The notes below the pieces were generated by a model. The model searched no databases. It saw nothing but the letters and a program-made list of their open reading frames with translations, and had not been told where the DNA came from. 12,593 nt of DNA from Microcaldota archaeon (GTDB taxonomy: Archaea; B1Sed10-29; WALL01; WAMD01). The stretch covers positions 1 through 12,593 of the forward strand of contig JALWQZ010000065.1 of NCBI GenBank assembly GCA_027077895.1, in the 5' to 3' direction. The position numbers and the translations under genes were made by a program. Shown piece by piece: positions 1 to 6,905 of the stretch; positions within the stretch are counted from its first letter, which is position 1; each line of letters starts with the position of its first letter.

Positions 1-324
1 TATACAGATATATCATGTAATATTAGTATTTTTTGTTTTATTTTGAAAATAAACCTTGTTCTACGGTTTTCTCATTATTTTCGTTCAACTATTATTGCGC
101 TAAAATTTCGTTATAAAATATTCTTTTTATTCATACCTTAAAAAAATATACAATAAAATAGTTCTATTTTGAATGACATTTTGTGCAGTACATTTTTGGA
201 ATTTCTCTCCCCGTTGTTTTTTTGTTTTTAGTTTGCTGGCCCTATTTAATGCCCAAAGATAGTATCGTGGCATTGCCGGAGCAAATGCAAAACACCTAAA
301 AACAACAAAAGCCAAAAACAAAAC
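1..324. other. AT-rich intergenic region without a recognisable gene
   Basis: No coding frame here is convincing. The first 240 bases are about 24% G+C by hand count, far below the genes to the right. They are full of T and A runs and have frequent stops in all frames. A short inverted repeat (AAAATAG, 2-base gap, CTATTTT) lies at 155-170. A TATA-like stretch (TATTTAAT) at 243-250 could be the helicase promoter. No tRNA cloverleaf or box C/D signature was seen. The last 30 bases before the helicase are A-rich and contain no Shine-Dalgarno site. It could be a long intergenic spacer, the decayed end of an inserted element, or hold an unrecognised small RNA. Confidence 0.6.
243..250 (+). promoter_or_regulatory. 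Possible TATA box upstream of the Lhr-type helicase
   Basis: TATTTAAT resembles an archaeal TATA element and would place transcription start near 273. That gives an A-rich leader of about 50 bases before GTG 325. It is the best candidate within 100 bases of the start, but the whole region is AT-rich, so a chance match is quite possible. Confidence 0.3.
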
Positions 325-2958
325 GTGGACCAACTGGTTTTTGATCTGTTTAAAGAACGGTTTCCAGAGCCGACGGAGATACAGAAACTAGCTTTTCCTA
401 GGGTCCTCTCTGGATGTGATACGCTTATAATCGGACCCACAGGATATGGAAAGACGGAAGCAGCAATAATACCTGTGTTTTCAAAAATTATTGCAGAGAA
501 ACCCAAACCCATATCCACATTATACATAACACCGTTGAGGGCGTTGAACAGAGATATATTTGGGAGGATTTTATGGTGGGCCGACAGACTAGGAATTGAT
601 GCTAGTTTGAGACATGGGGACACTAGTCAATCTGAGAGGGGGAAACAAACAAAGAACCCACTCCAGTTGTTAATAACAACACCAGAGACTCTCCAGAGCA
701 TACTCCCAGCAAAGAAGATGGGCAAACACCTAGCGAACGTGAAATGGGTAATCATTGATGAACTCCATGAACTCATAGACTCAAAGAGAGGCACACAATT
801 GGCTCTTGCTTTACAAAGGCTTAAAAGGAGAGCAAACTTCCAGATAATCGCACTATCAGCAACGTTGGGAGATTTGGAGACAGCAAAAGCATTCTTTGGT
901 TTTGAACATGTCGTTACTCTGGAAAAGCCCAGAAGGATGGAAATTCATGTTGAACTGCCGAATCAGACACCCGAGGACGTTAGGCTGGCCAAGGACCTAG
1001 GGATGCACCCCGAGATCGTTGCTAGGCTCAGGAGGCTACATGAACTGGTCGAAAAACACGGCTCTGTTTTAACATTTGTTAACACACGTTCAATGGCCGA
1101 ACTTTTGGGTTCTAGATATGCTGTCTGGGATAAGGCGCACAAGATATCTGTTCATCACTCTAGTTTGTCAAAGGATGTTAGGCTTATTGCAGAGGATGGC
1201 TTCAAGAGAGGTGAAATAAAGGGTCTTATTGCCACCAGTAGCCTAGAACTGGGGATAGATATAGGCAGGGTTGACCTAGTTGTCCAGTACATGAGCCCCA
1301 GGCAGGTGTCTAGATTAATCCAGAGGGTCGGGCGCTCTGGGCATTCCGTTGACAAGAAGGCGAAGGGTATTATTATTGCAAATAACGAAGAAGACGCGCT
1401 GGAAGCAGGTGTCATATCAGACCTAGCAATGAAAGGAAAACTGGAGAAACTGAAGGTGTATGAGAAACCACTGGACGTCCTTGCACACCAACTGGTCGGT
1501 TTGAGTCTAGATCTAGGTAGGGTTAAACTGGATGAGGCCTTTAATCTTTTCAAGCAGTCTTGGCCATACAGAAATCTTGATTGGCAGGAGTACATGTCTG
1601 TTTTGAGACAATTGGAGGAGGAGAGGCTGATTTGGTTGGATGATGACACTTATAAGGCTAGACGCGGGGCGTATTCCTATTATTTCTCAAACCTGTCCAC
1701 GATACCTGATGAGAAGAAGTATTGGGTTGTTGATAGAACATCGGGTAAAACAGTGGCAGGCCTTGATGAAACCTTTGTTTCTGACAATTTATACCCAGGT
1801 GTTGTCTTTATAACCAAAGGGGCGCCCTGGAGAGTTGTTGATATTACAGATAGAGAGGTGTTAGTGGAGCCAACATTCGACTATACTGCAGGTATACCTG
1901 ATTGGGTAGGTGAAGAAATTCCAGTACCTAGATTTGTTGCTGAGAGGGTAGCGCGGGCTTGGGGTGGTGAATTGCCGAAATCCCTTGCTAAGGATGCCAG
2001 AAGAAGAGTGGAGGAGTTCTCTGAATCTCTAGAGTTCAAGCCCAGCCCAGAGAAGTTGATTTTAGAGTATGTGGGTGGTACAACAATAATACACTCACCC
2101 TTTGGTACGTTGATAAACCAAACATTGGCCCAGGCATTATCTGCGTATGGTAGTTTAATACTAGGCCGATCTATTGAATCGCAGACTGATGCATACCGGA
2201 TTTCAGTTGACACAGGGTACAAGACAGTAGTTGAGATATTTAACCAGTTGCCTGTTGATACACTTGATAAATTCATTGCAAGCCATGTGTCTAGGTCTAG
2301 TATGTTTAAGACTAGGTTTGTTCAAGTCGCAAAGAGGTTTGGTCTTCTCTCAAAAGATTTTGATTATAGAAAGATAAGTCTTAGGCGATTGATAGGTGTA
2401 ATGTACGATTCTCCTATTTTTAAAGAGGCATTGAAGGAAGTTTTTCACGATAAGTTTGATATAGATGGTGCCAAGCAAGTTTTGGGTGATCTGCAGAGTG
2501 GGAAAATTGATATTGTTGTGTTGAAGAGGAGTAAACCATCAAGACTTGCAAGTTTTCTTTCTTCAAGTACCTCATATTTCCTAGCAGAAAAACCGACAAG
2601 AACTATCATAGATGTTGTGAAATCAAGGATAATGAACGAGTACGTTGGGCTCGAGTGTTTGAACTGTGGTAGGGTGATATACAAGAGGGTGGAGGATTTT
2701 CCAGACAAAATTGTGTGTCCGTATTGTGGGGGTAAGATGCTGACTATTGCAGGTGTTGAGAAGAAGGATAAAGTTAAAGTGGCCAATCTCATTAGAGAGT
2801 TTGGCAAGTTTGCAATAATTGCTTTGATGGGTAGGGGGGTTGGCCCAGAGACTGCAATTAGGATCCTAAGGAAAATGCACAGAGATATTGATTCTTTGAT
2901 ATTGGATATTATAGAGGCGGAGAGAACGTTTGCCAGGACGCATAGATTTTGGAAATAG
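325..2958 (+). CDS. Lhr-family superfamily 2 DEAD/DEAH-box helicase with C-terminal zinc ribbon
   Basis: 877 residues, close to the length of archaeal Lhr-core proteins. These ATP-dependent helicases unwind DNA:RNA or DNA duplexes and are linked to repair or RNA metabolism. Helicase motifs appear in order: Walker A GPTGYGKT (37-44), Ia TPLRAL (69-74), TTPETL (118-123), Walker B DELH (145-148), SAT (178-180), IV VLTFVNTR (248-255), V ATSSLELGID (303-312) and VI QRVGRSGH (333-340). The rest is the long Lhr-type C-terminal region. Near its end is a four-cysteine zinc ribbon (C778-x2-C781, C798-x2-C801), then a helical tail rich in charged residues. Start: GTG 325 is the only usable start codon in frame after the stop at 247-249, and the protein begins just before the TEIQ motif as family members do. 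No Shine-Dalgarno site precedes it. Which archaeal Lhr subgroup it belongs to cannot be settled here. Confidence 0.93.
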   Translation: MDQLVFDLFKERFPEPTEIQKLAFPRVLSGCDTLIIGPTGYGKTEAAIIPVFSKIIAEKPKPISTLYITPLRALNRDIFGRILWWADRLGIDASLRHGDTSQSERGKQTKNPLQLLITTPETLQSILPAKKMGKHLANVKWVIIDELHELIDSKRGTQLALALQRLKRRANFQIIALSATLGDLETAKAFFGFEHVVTLEKPRRMEIHVELPNQTPEDVRLAKDLGMHPEIVARLRRLHELVEKHGSVLTFVNTRSMAELLGSRYAVWDKAHKISVHHSSLSKDVRLIAEDGFKRGEIKGLIATSSLELGIDIGRVDLVVQYMSPRQVSRLIQRVGRSGHSVDKKAKGIIIANNEEDALEAGVISDLAMKGKLEKLKVYEKPLDVLAHQLVGLSLDLGRVKLDEAFNLFKQSWPYRNLDWQEYMSVLRQLEEERLIWLDDDTYKARRGAYSYYFSNLSTIPDEKKYWVVDRTSGKTVAGLDETFVSDNLYPGVVFITKGAPWRVVDITDREVLVEPTFDYTAGIPDWVGEEIPVPRFVAERVARAWGGELPKSLAKDARRRVEEFSESLEFKPSPEKLILEYVGGTTIIHSPFGTLINQTLAQALSAYGSLILGRSIESQTDAYRISVDTGYKTVVEIFNQLPVDTLDKFIASHVSRSSMFKTRFVQVAKRFGLLSKDFDYRKISLRRLIGVMYDSPIFKEALKEVFHDKFDIDGAKQVLGDLQSGKIDIVVLKRSKPSRLASFLSSSTSYFLAEKPTRTIIDVVKSRIMNEYVGLECLNCGRVIYKRVEDFPDKIVCPYCGGKMLTIAGVEKKDKVKVANLIREFGKFAIIALMGRGVGPETAIRILRKMHRDIDSLILDIIEAERTFARTHRFWK

Positions 2959-3034
2959 ACCTCAGACCTGCGTGGGCTCATCATTCATCAGAGAGCCTGT
3001 GTCATCATCGGTTGGAACGTAAAAAGAGTTGGGG

Positions 3035-3304
3035 TTAGAAGGGTGTTTCACTGCTGTTTAGATAACCCACTTCGGTTGTGTCGTTCAAATCTGTTCCATT
3101 GCTTATGTTTTCGTAGGTTATGTTCTCTGTTTGGCTCTGGTTTGTGTTCATATTGCTTGTTTGATTGGTTATTTGATTAGTTGTGTTTGTCACATTTTTA
3201 GCGCTGTTCGCACCAACGGTTTTTGAGTTGTTTGATTGCACGCACCCTGCTAGGACAGTGAACACTAGTGTTATTCCCAGTATTATAGCAATGTTTCTAT
3301 TCAT
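3035..3304 (-). CDS. Small sequon-rich lipoprotein, unknown function, possibly frameshifted at its 3' end
   Basis: 89 residues. A short N-terminal hydrophobic helix (5-18) runs into a lipobox L18-A19-G20-C21, so C21 should be lipidated and anchor the protein on the outer face of the membrane. The remaining 68 residues have no hydrophobic core and are dominated by Asn, Thr, Ser and Gln. They hold ten N-x-S/T sequons (NNS, NVT, NTT, NQT, NQS, NIT, NIS, NGT, NDT, NSS), suggesting a heavily glycosylated, extended stalk. No family was recognised. It is the second gene of an operon: the Shine-Dalgarno AAGGTGAT (3308-3315) contains the TGA stop of the upstream gene (3309-3311), so translation is probably coupled. 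After its TAA the reading frame one base over stays open to TGA 2962-2964, in similar composition. The true protein may therefore be about 112 residues, ended early by a natural or sequencing frameshift. Confidence 0.75.
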   Translation of the reverse strand: MNRNIAIILGITLVFTVLAGCVQSNNSKTVGANSAKNVTNTTNQITNQTSNMNTNQSQTENITYENISNGTDLNDTTEVGYLNSSETPF

Positions 3305-3307
3305 TCT

Positions 3308-3315
3308 ATCACCTT
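3308..3315 (-). promoter_or_regulatory. Shine-Dalgarno site of the lipoprotein gene, overlapping the upstream stop codon
   Basis: The minus strand reads AAGGTGAT, three bases (AGA), then ATG 3304. The TGA inside it is the stop codon of the preceding coiled-coil gene, an arrangement that favours translational coupling. Confidence 0.7.
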
Positions 3316-4595
3316 CTTCTCGGAGCGTTTGGCGCTCTCTCAGGTGGCATCGGTCTGTGAACAGGCATTACTCTTGCCATCCCAGGTTCAACGTGACCAC
3401 TGTGCCGTACGGTAGCGACCACCTGTGCATTCAATTCAGTGTAATTGTGTATGAAGTTCCTTATATCCTTGTCAGTTTTTATGTTATTTGCCATTTTTTG
3501 CAGTTCCTTTAACCTTGCTTCTAGTTTTGATGTGTCTTTGTGCAGTTTGTTTAGTCTATTTATCGTCGCCTCTATCTTTTCCTGTGCAATGTCAAATCTT
3601 TTCTTTATCAACTGTGCATTTGCCTCTATAAACGATTTGTACAAGGCCCTCCATTCTCTAGTTATCTGCATTTTGACTTTTGCAATTTCTGTTCTGTTCC
3701 CTGAATCGTATGCCTGTTCTAGTGCTGGCCTCATAGATTCTATATTAGCCAGTGCTTGTTTTGCCATTGTTACATTCACTCCCAATTGCCCCATTTTGTT
3801 TATCTTTTCTTCGACTTTGCACACGTGAAAATCGAAGATAGCCATTCCAATTATTTTTGCCCTTTCGTATTCTTGTCTCATTTGTTCCTCGTGTTTCTGT
3901 CTTTCATTTTGCATTGCGTTCTTAACAGCACTCATAACATCCTTTGAATGTGCTTGCAACTGTGGTACTTGGTGTGCCGTATGTCTAAAATCACTTATGA
4001 GATTAACCATTTGTCTTACTGTGTTTCTGTACTCCTCAGGGGTCATTGTTTTGTTCAGTTCGTTTATGTATGTCATAAACTCGTCTCTGAGCGATACAAG
4101 ACCACTCACGTTTGCATTGTACTTATACCCCATGTTTATTGTTGCGTTCATGCCCGCTAGGATATCTTCTGCCCTTAAAATATCCATTCTCTTGCCTATC
4201 ATCATTCTGTTTCGTTCGCTTGTTTCTCTGGTAATCTGTGTCGCGTTTCTCAGTATTGCGATGCATTTGTCGTTCGCTATCAAGGGTCTTGGCATTTTTC
4301 TATACTGCTTTTTCTGGTTGGCCACTCCATTCGCATTCATGGACATGTTTGCTTTGATGGAAGCGTTTACGTTCTTGTTGTAGGTGCCAGTTGCCCTGTA
4401 GTTACTATTATTTGAATTGGTCCTTGTATCTATCTTCATTGCCATTGTTGCTGTTGTGTGAATTGTTGTGTTCGTGGCATTGTTTACATATTTGACGGTG
4501 CCATTCATATCAGTTACTGTTGCTATCGCCGATGTTAACGGGAGTGCAAACAAAACCAACAAAGCCATAGCCATTACAATATTGTGGTTTTTCAT
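3309..4595 (-). CDS. Secreted coiled-coil protein, unknown function
   Basis: 428 residues from ATG 4595. A signal peptide covers about residues 1-24 (short charged N-terminus, hydrophobic stretch MAMALLVLFALPL, likely cleavage after TSA or TSAIA). Residues 25-95 are low in complexity, rich in Asn and Thr, with several N-x-S/T sequons. About 105-395 is predicted helical and strongly charged with heptad-like spacing, so probably coiled coil or a helical bundle. The tail is rich in Pro and Arg and ends in RRR. There are only two cysteines, C111 and C229, which could pair in the oxidising exterior. No C-terminal membrane anchor is visible, so it may be released or held by surface contacts. A longer frame could begin at GTG 4604, but that codon falls inside the Shine-Dalgarno GGTGATC that serves ATG 4595. 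It diverges from a membrane-bound regulator and is followed four bases on by a lipoprotein. No family recognised. Confidence 0.8.
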   Translation of the reverse strand: MKNHNIVMAMALLVLFALPLTSAIATVTDMNGTVKYVNNATNTTIHTTATMAMKIDTRTNSNNSNYRATGTYNKNVNASIKANMSMNANGVANQKKQYRKMPRPLIANDKCIAILRNATQITRETSERNRMMIGKRMDILRAEDILAGMNATINMGYKYNANVSGLVSLRDEFMTYINELNKTMTPEEYRNTVRQMVNLISDFRHTAHQVPQLQAHSKDVMSAVKNAMQNERQKHEEQMRQEYERAKIIGMAIFDFHVCKVEEKINKMGQLGVNVTMAKQALANIESMRPALEQAYDSGNRTEIAKVKMQITREWRALYKSFIEANAQLIKKRFDIAQEKIEATINRLNKLHKDTSKLEARLKELQKMANNIKTDKDIRNFIHNYTELNAQVVATVRHSGHVEPGMARVMPVHRPMPPERAPNAPRRR

Positions 4596-4598
4596 TTT

Positions 4599-4605
4599 GA
4601 TCACC
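4599..4605 (-). promoter_or_regulatory. Shine-Dalgarno site that fixes the coiled-coil protein start
   Basis: The minus strand reads GGTGATC, then AAA, then ATG 4595. GGTGATC pairs fully with the archaeal 16S 3' end. The site overlaps the alternative GTG at 4604-4602, arguing against that start. Confidence 0.7.
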
Positions 4606-4626
4606 GTTGAGATTTTCTGATGTGGG

Positions 4627-4636
4627 TATTTATAAA
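4627..4636 (-). promoter_or_regulatory. TATA box for the minus-strand coiled-coil/lipoprotein operon
   Basis: The minus strand reads TTTATAAATA, a good archaeal TATA element. Transcription would start near 4605, giving a leader of about ten bases that just includes the Shine-Dalgarno site. It lies back to back with the promoter of the divergent regulator, about 20 bases from that gene's inverted repeat. Confidence 0.6.
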
Positions 4637-4647
4637 CATTTCACACT

Positions 4648-4669
4648 TAACTCTTTATTTAAAGAGTTA
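4648..4669 (+). promoter_or_regulatory. Inverted repeat overlapping the regulator's TATA box; candidate operator
   Basis: A perfect 9-bp inverted repeat, TAACTCTTT (4648-4656) and AAAGAGTTA (4661-4669), flanks ATTT. The central TTTATTTAAA is also a TATA-like element, centred about 26 bases before ATG 4682. That would make a leaderless transcript. A protein bound here would block TBP, so this is a natural site for autoregulation by the winged-helix protein encoded just downstream, and possibly for co-control of the divergent operon. Binding is inferred, not shown. Confidence 0.55.
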
Positions 4670-4681
4670 TCTAATACATGT

Positions 4682-5371
4682 ATGTTTGGTAAATACATCC
4701 TTCCCTTACTCGTGCTTATTGGGGTTAGCCTTGCGATTCATGGAACTGTATACGACATTGGTTTATCACCTGTCCCAAAGGCAATTATTTCCGCATACCA
4801 CAACGGTTCTCTTGTTGGAAGGACGGTATCCAATAGTTCAGGGGAGTATACATTGTATTTACCACCAGGCAAGTATCTGTTAACCACCTATTCCCCAAAC
4901 GAATCATTAGCGAGCAATGACACATTAATGGTTTATTCATCAAATCAAACCTTTGATATAATACTTGTCGAGCAGATACCCTACGAACTACCCCAGAACT
5001 TTAGTATTCCTTCTTTTGGAGAGATTCAAGAAGAGCAACCCTACACACCAAGCGGTTTGACTAAAACAGACTATCTCCTAATTGTATTTGGGATTGGTTT
5101 GTTGTTGGTTGGTTTGTACATTGGGCTTTTTGTCTCTTTTAGAAAGAGGTACAAACCAAAGAACAAGGATGCGGAATTGGTGTTGAATATAATTAGGGAA
5201 AATGGTGGGCAGATATTTCAAGGCAAAATTGTTGAAAGGACAGGGTGGTCTGAAGCTAAGGTTAGCCTTGTTCTATCGTCTTTGAAGAAATCAGGGTTGA
5301 TAAAAAAGAAGAGGTTGGGCAGGAAAAAGGTTGTGTACCTTGTTTCAAATGGTAACTCCAGTTCTAGATAA
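4682..5371 (+). CDS. Membrane-anchored winged-helix regulator with extracellular carboxypeptidase-regulatory-like domain
   Basis: 229 residues. N-terminal hydrophobic segment (5-20, signal or anchor); an extracellular beta-sandwich resembling carboxypeptidase regulatory-like domains (about 20-95, with a GTVYD start and SGEYTLYLPPGKY); a Pro/Gln-rich linker; a transmembrane helix (about 130-152); a basic stop-transfer sequence; and a cytoplasmic winged helix (about 161-223) with recognition-helix region GWSEAKVSLVLSSLKKSGLI and a basic wing. Five sequons (N41, N51, N73, N88, N106) lie in the outside part. The layout matches predicted membrane-associated archaeal regulators of the COG2512 kind, which could sense an outside signal and act directly on DNA. 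Start: a longer frame reaches TTG 4607, but ATG 4682 is preceded at the right distance by a TATA-like box, and the extra 25 residues lack a signal-like start. The 3' end overlaps that of secD by 8 bases, tail to tail. Confidence 0.8.
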   Translation: MFGKYILPLLVLIGVSLAIHGTVYDIGLSPVPKAIISAYHNGSLVGRTVSNSSGEYTLYLPPGKYLLTTYSPNESLASNDTLMVYSSNQTFDIILVEQIPYELPQNFSIPSFGEIQEEQPYTPSGLTKTDYLLIVFGIGLLLVGLYIGLFVSFRKRYKPKNKDAELVLNIIRENGGQIFQGKIVERTGWSEAKVSLVLSSLKKSGLIKKKRLGRKKVVYLVSNGNSSSR

Positions 5372-6905
5372 ACTCCTCTATTATCCTAGCGAATGCTGGT
5401 CTGACGATAAGCACACCAACCCCTAAACCAATCAAAGTTGTTATCGCAAACCCCTTCATCATTCCGAAACCTAGAGTTATTAGAGGTAGCATGGCCGCCG
5501 TTGTGGTTGCTGCTGCTGCGAATATTATGTTGAACGCTTTCTTCACCTTACCAATTAGTGAGACCTCCTCTTTCTTACGTAGACCACCACTTAGTATTTC
5601 ATCTGATATCACTATCATATGATCTACACCAGTACCCACTGCAGCGATTATACCTGCAAGCCCCGCCAGGTCTATTTCCCACTTTATCAACGCTGCTATA
5701 CCTAGTATTATGATTATTTCAGACAGGTTATTTGCCATTATGAAAGCAGACAGTTTTAGACGCCTGTATCTTAAGTACACAATTAGACCAACTGTTAACC
5801 ATGCAATTATACCCATCCACTCTGCCCATCCTAAGAATTTCTTCCCTAGCGTTGGAGACACGTGCATGGTTGTTGCAATGCTCAGTTTGACTGGAAGTTT
5901 GCCTGATCTTAATATGACGACCATCTTTGTCATTTCCTTTTTTGCATCATCTAGTGTCGGTGCATATCCTTGTATTACCGCGGACGGTACTGGCTCTCCA
6001 CTAGTGACCCCTGGTGTTAGGTCTAAGACAGACTTCAACCCAAGTGCGTCCCATAACCAGTAGTCGCCAACCTTTGGTTTCACAACAACGTTGAAACCAG
6101 CCTTCTTCAACATTGTTATGTTGTACGTACTGTTCTGTGGGACAATCACAGTGGATATGTTGTCGCTCTTCAGTTCTTTTATCAATGTGTTGTTTACGCT
6201 TGTTGCTTCAATTATCTTATCTAGCGAGTTTTTCTCTAGGTCTGAGATTGAGATATACCCAGATCTGGGGTTGTTTGGGACCATGTACATGTACTTTTCT
6301 TTTTCAAATATTGATGGTGGGACTAGGACGGCCGCATTCTTTGGCCTGTCTATGAACATATATATTTTATCGCATTTTATTTGGCCCTCAACCTTTTTGC
6401 ACTTACCTTCAGCGACCTTTGCGAAATGCGCTGCTCCTGGACCAGACAGGTCAAACGGCACTCTCCACTGTTGTAGGCTCGGTGACCACCCATAGCCACT
6501 CTGTGGATCAGTCTTTACTTGAATTATATCCTTCCCAGTTAATGCTATTTGCCCATCAATTATACCTTCAAATCTTCCCTGTTTTGATAGCACATCCTTT
6601 ATTGTGCTTAAACTACTATTGCTTACACCTGAAATGGAGACCATAATATACTTGTTTCCTATCGGTCTGACGCTTATGTCCTTAAGTCCAAATCCGTTGA
6701 GTCTCGCTTGTAGTATGGAAACCATCGTATCCATTGTTTGAGGATCGACCGACTTCTCTAGTTGTAGATATATCATTGTCCCACCAGAGAAGTCCATACC
6801 AAAGTGTAGCCCCATTACAACTAGGGGGATTATCCCCAACACTATCAGTGAGAATATGAGCAGTTGTATTCTCCAATCTTTCAGGATTTCCTTTCTACCC
6901 ACCAT
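5364..6905 (-). CDS. secD: Protein-export membrane protein SecD
   Basis: 513 residues. With SecF it forms an RND-type membrane complex that helps Sec-dependent export on the outer face of the membrane; in bacteria it uses the proton gradient. One N-terminal transmembrane helix (about 13-33) is followed by the MDFSGGT segment, then a large extracytoplasmic domain (about 45-355, including LNGFGL). Five more helices complete the protein (from about 362 to 505). The family's conserved fourth-helix signature, GTGVDHMIVISDE, is at 424-436, with D428 and D435. It is the second gene of secF-secD, the usual archaeal order. Start: the open frame extends to ATG 6932, but GGTGATA (6911-6917) sits five bases before ATG 6905, and the nine extra residues are encoded across that site. 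From 6905, secD overlaps the end of secF by 25 bases, suggesting coupled translation. Confidence 0.95.
   Translation of the reverse strand: MVGRKEILKDWRIQLLIFSLIVLGIIPLVVMGLHFGMDFSGGTMIYLQLEKSVDPQTMDTMVSILQARLNGFGLKDISVRPIGNKYIMVSISGVSNSSLSTIKDVLSKQGRFEGIIDGQIALTGKDIIQVKTDPQSGYGWSPSLQQWRVPFDLSGPGAAHFAKVAEGKCKKVEGQIKCDKIYMFIDRPKNAAVLVPPSIFEKEKYMYMVPNNPRSGYISISDLEKNSLDKIIEATSVNNTLIKELKSDNISTVIVPQNSTYNITMLKKAGFNVVVKPKVGDYWLWDALGLKSVLDLTPGVTSGEPVPSAVIQGYAPTLDDAKKEMTKMVVILRSGKLPVKLSIATTMHVSPTLGKKFLGWAEWMGIIAWLTVGLIVYLRYRRLKLSAFIMANNLSEIIIILGIAALIKWEIDLAGLAGIIAAVGTGVDHMIVISDEILSGGLRKKEEVSLIGKVKKAFNIIFAAAATTTAAMLPLITLGFGMMKGFAITTLIGLGVGVLIVRPAFARIIEEFI

Noticed and set aside
249..299. 16-codon frame ahead of the helicase as a real small gene
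   Set aside because: It has no ribosome site, its ATG falls at the end of the possible TATA box, and its length is within chance.
3183..4383. Several + strand open frames of 60-130 codons opposite the coiled-coil and lipoprotein genes
   Set aside because: They are antisense shadows rich in Cys, Phe and Ser, without start signals or recognisable domains.
4602..4604. GTG start for the secreted coiled-coil protein
   Set aside because: The codon is part of the GGTGATC ribosome site for ATG 4595, and the inferred transcript starts about there.
4607..4681. N-terminal extension of the membrane regulator from TTG 4607
   Set aside because: It crosses both divergent promoters and the inverted repeat; ATG 4682 starts a normal signal-like segment with a TATA box at the right distance.
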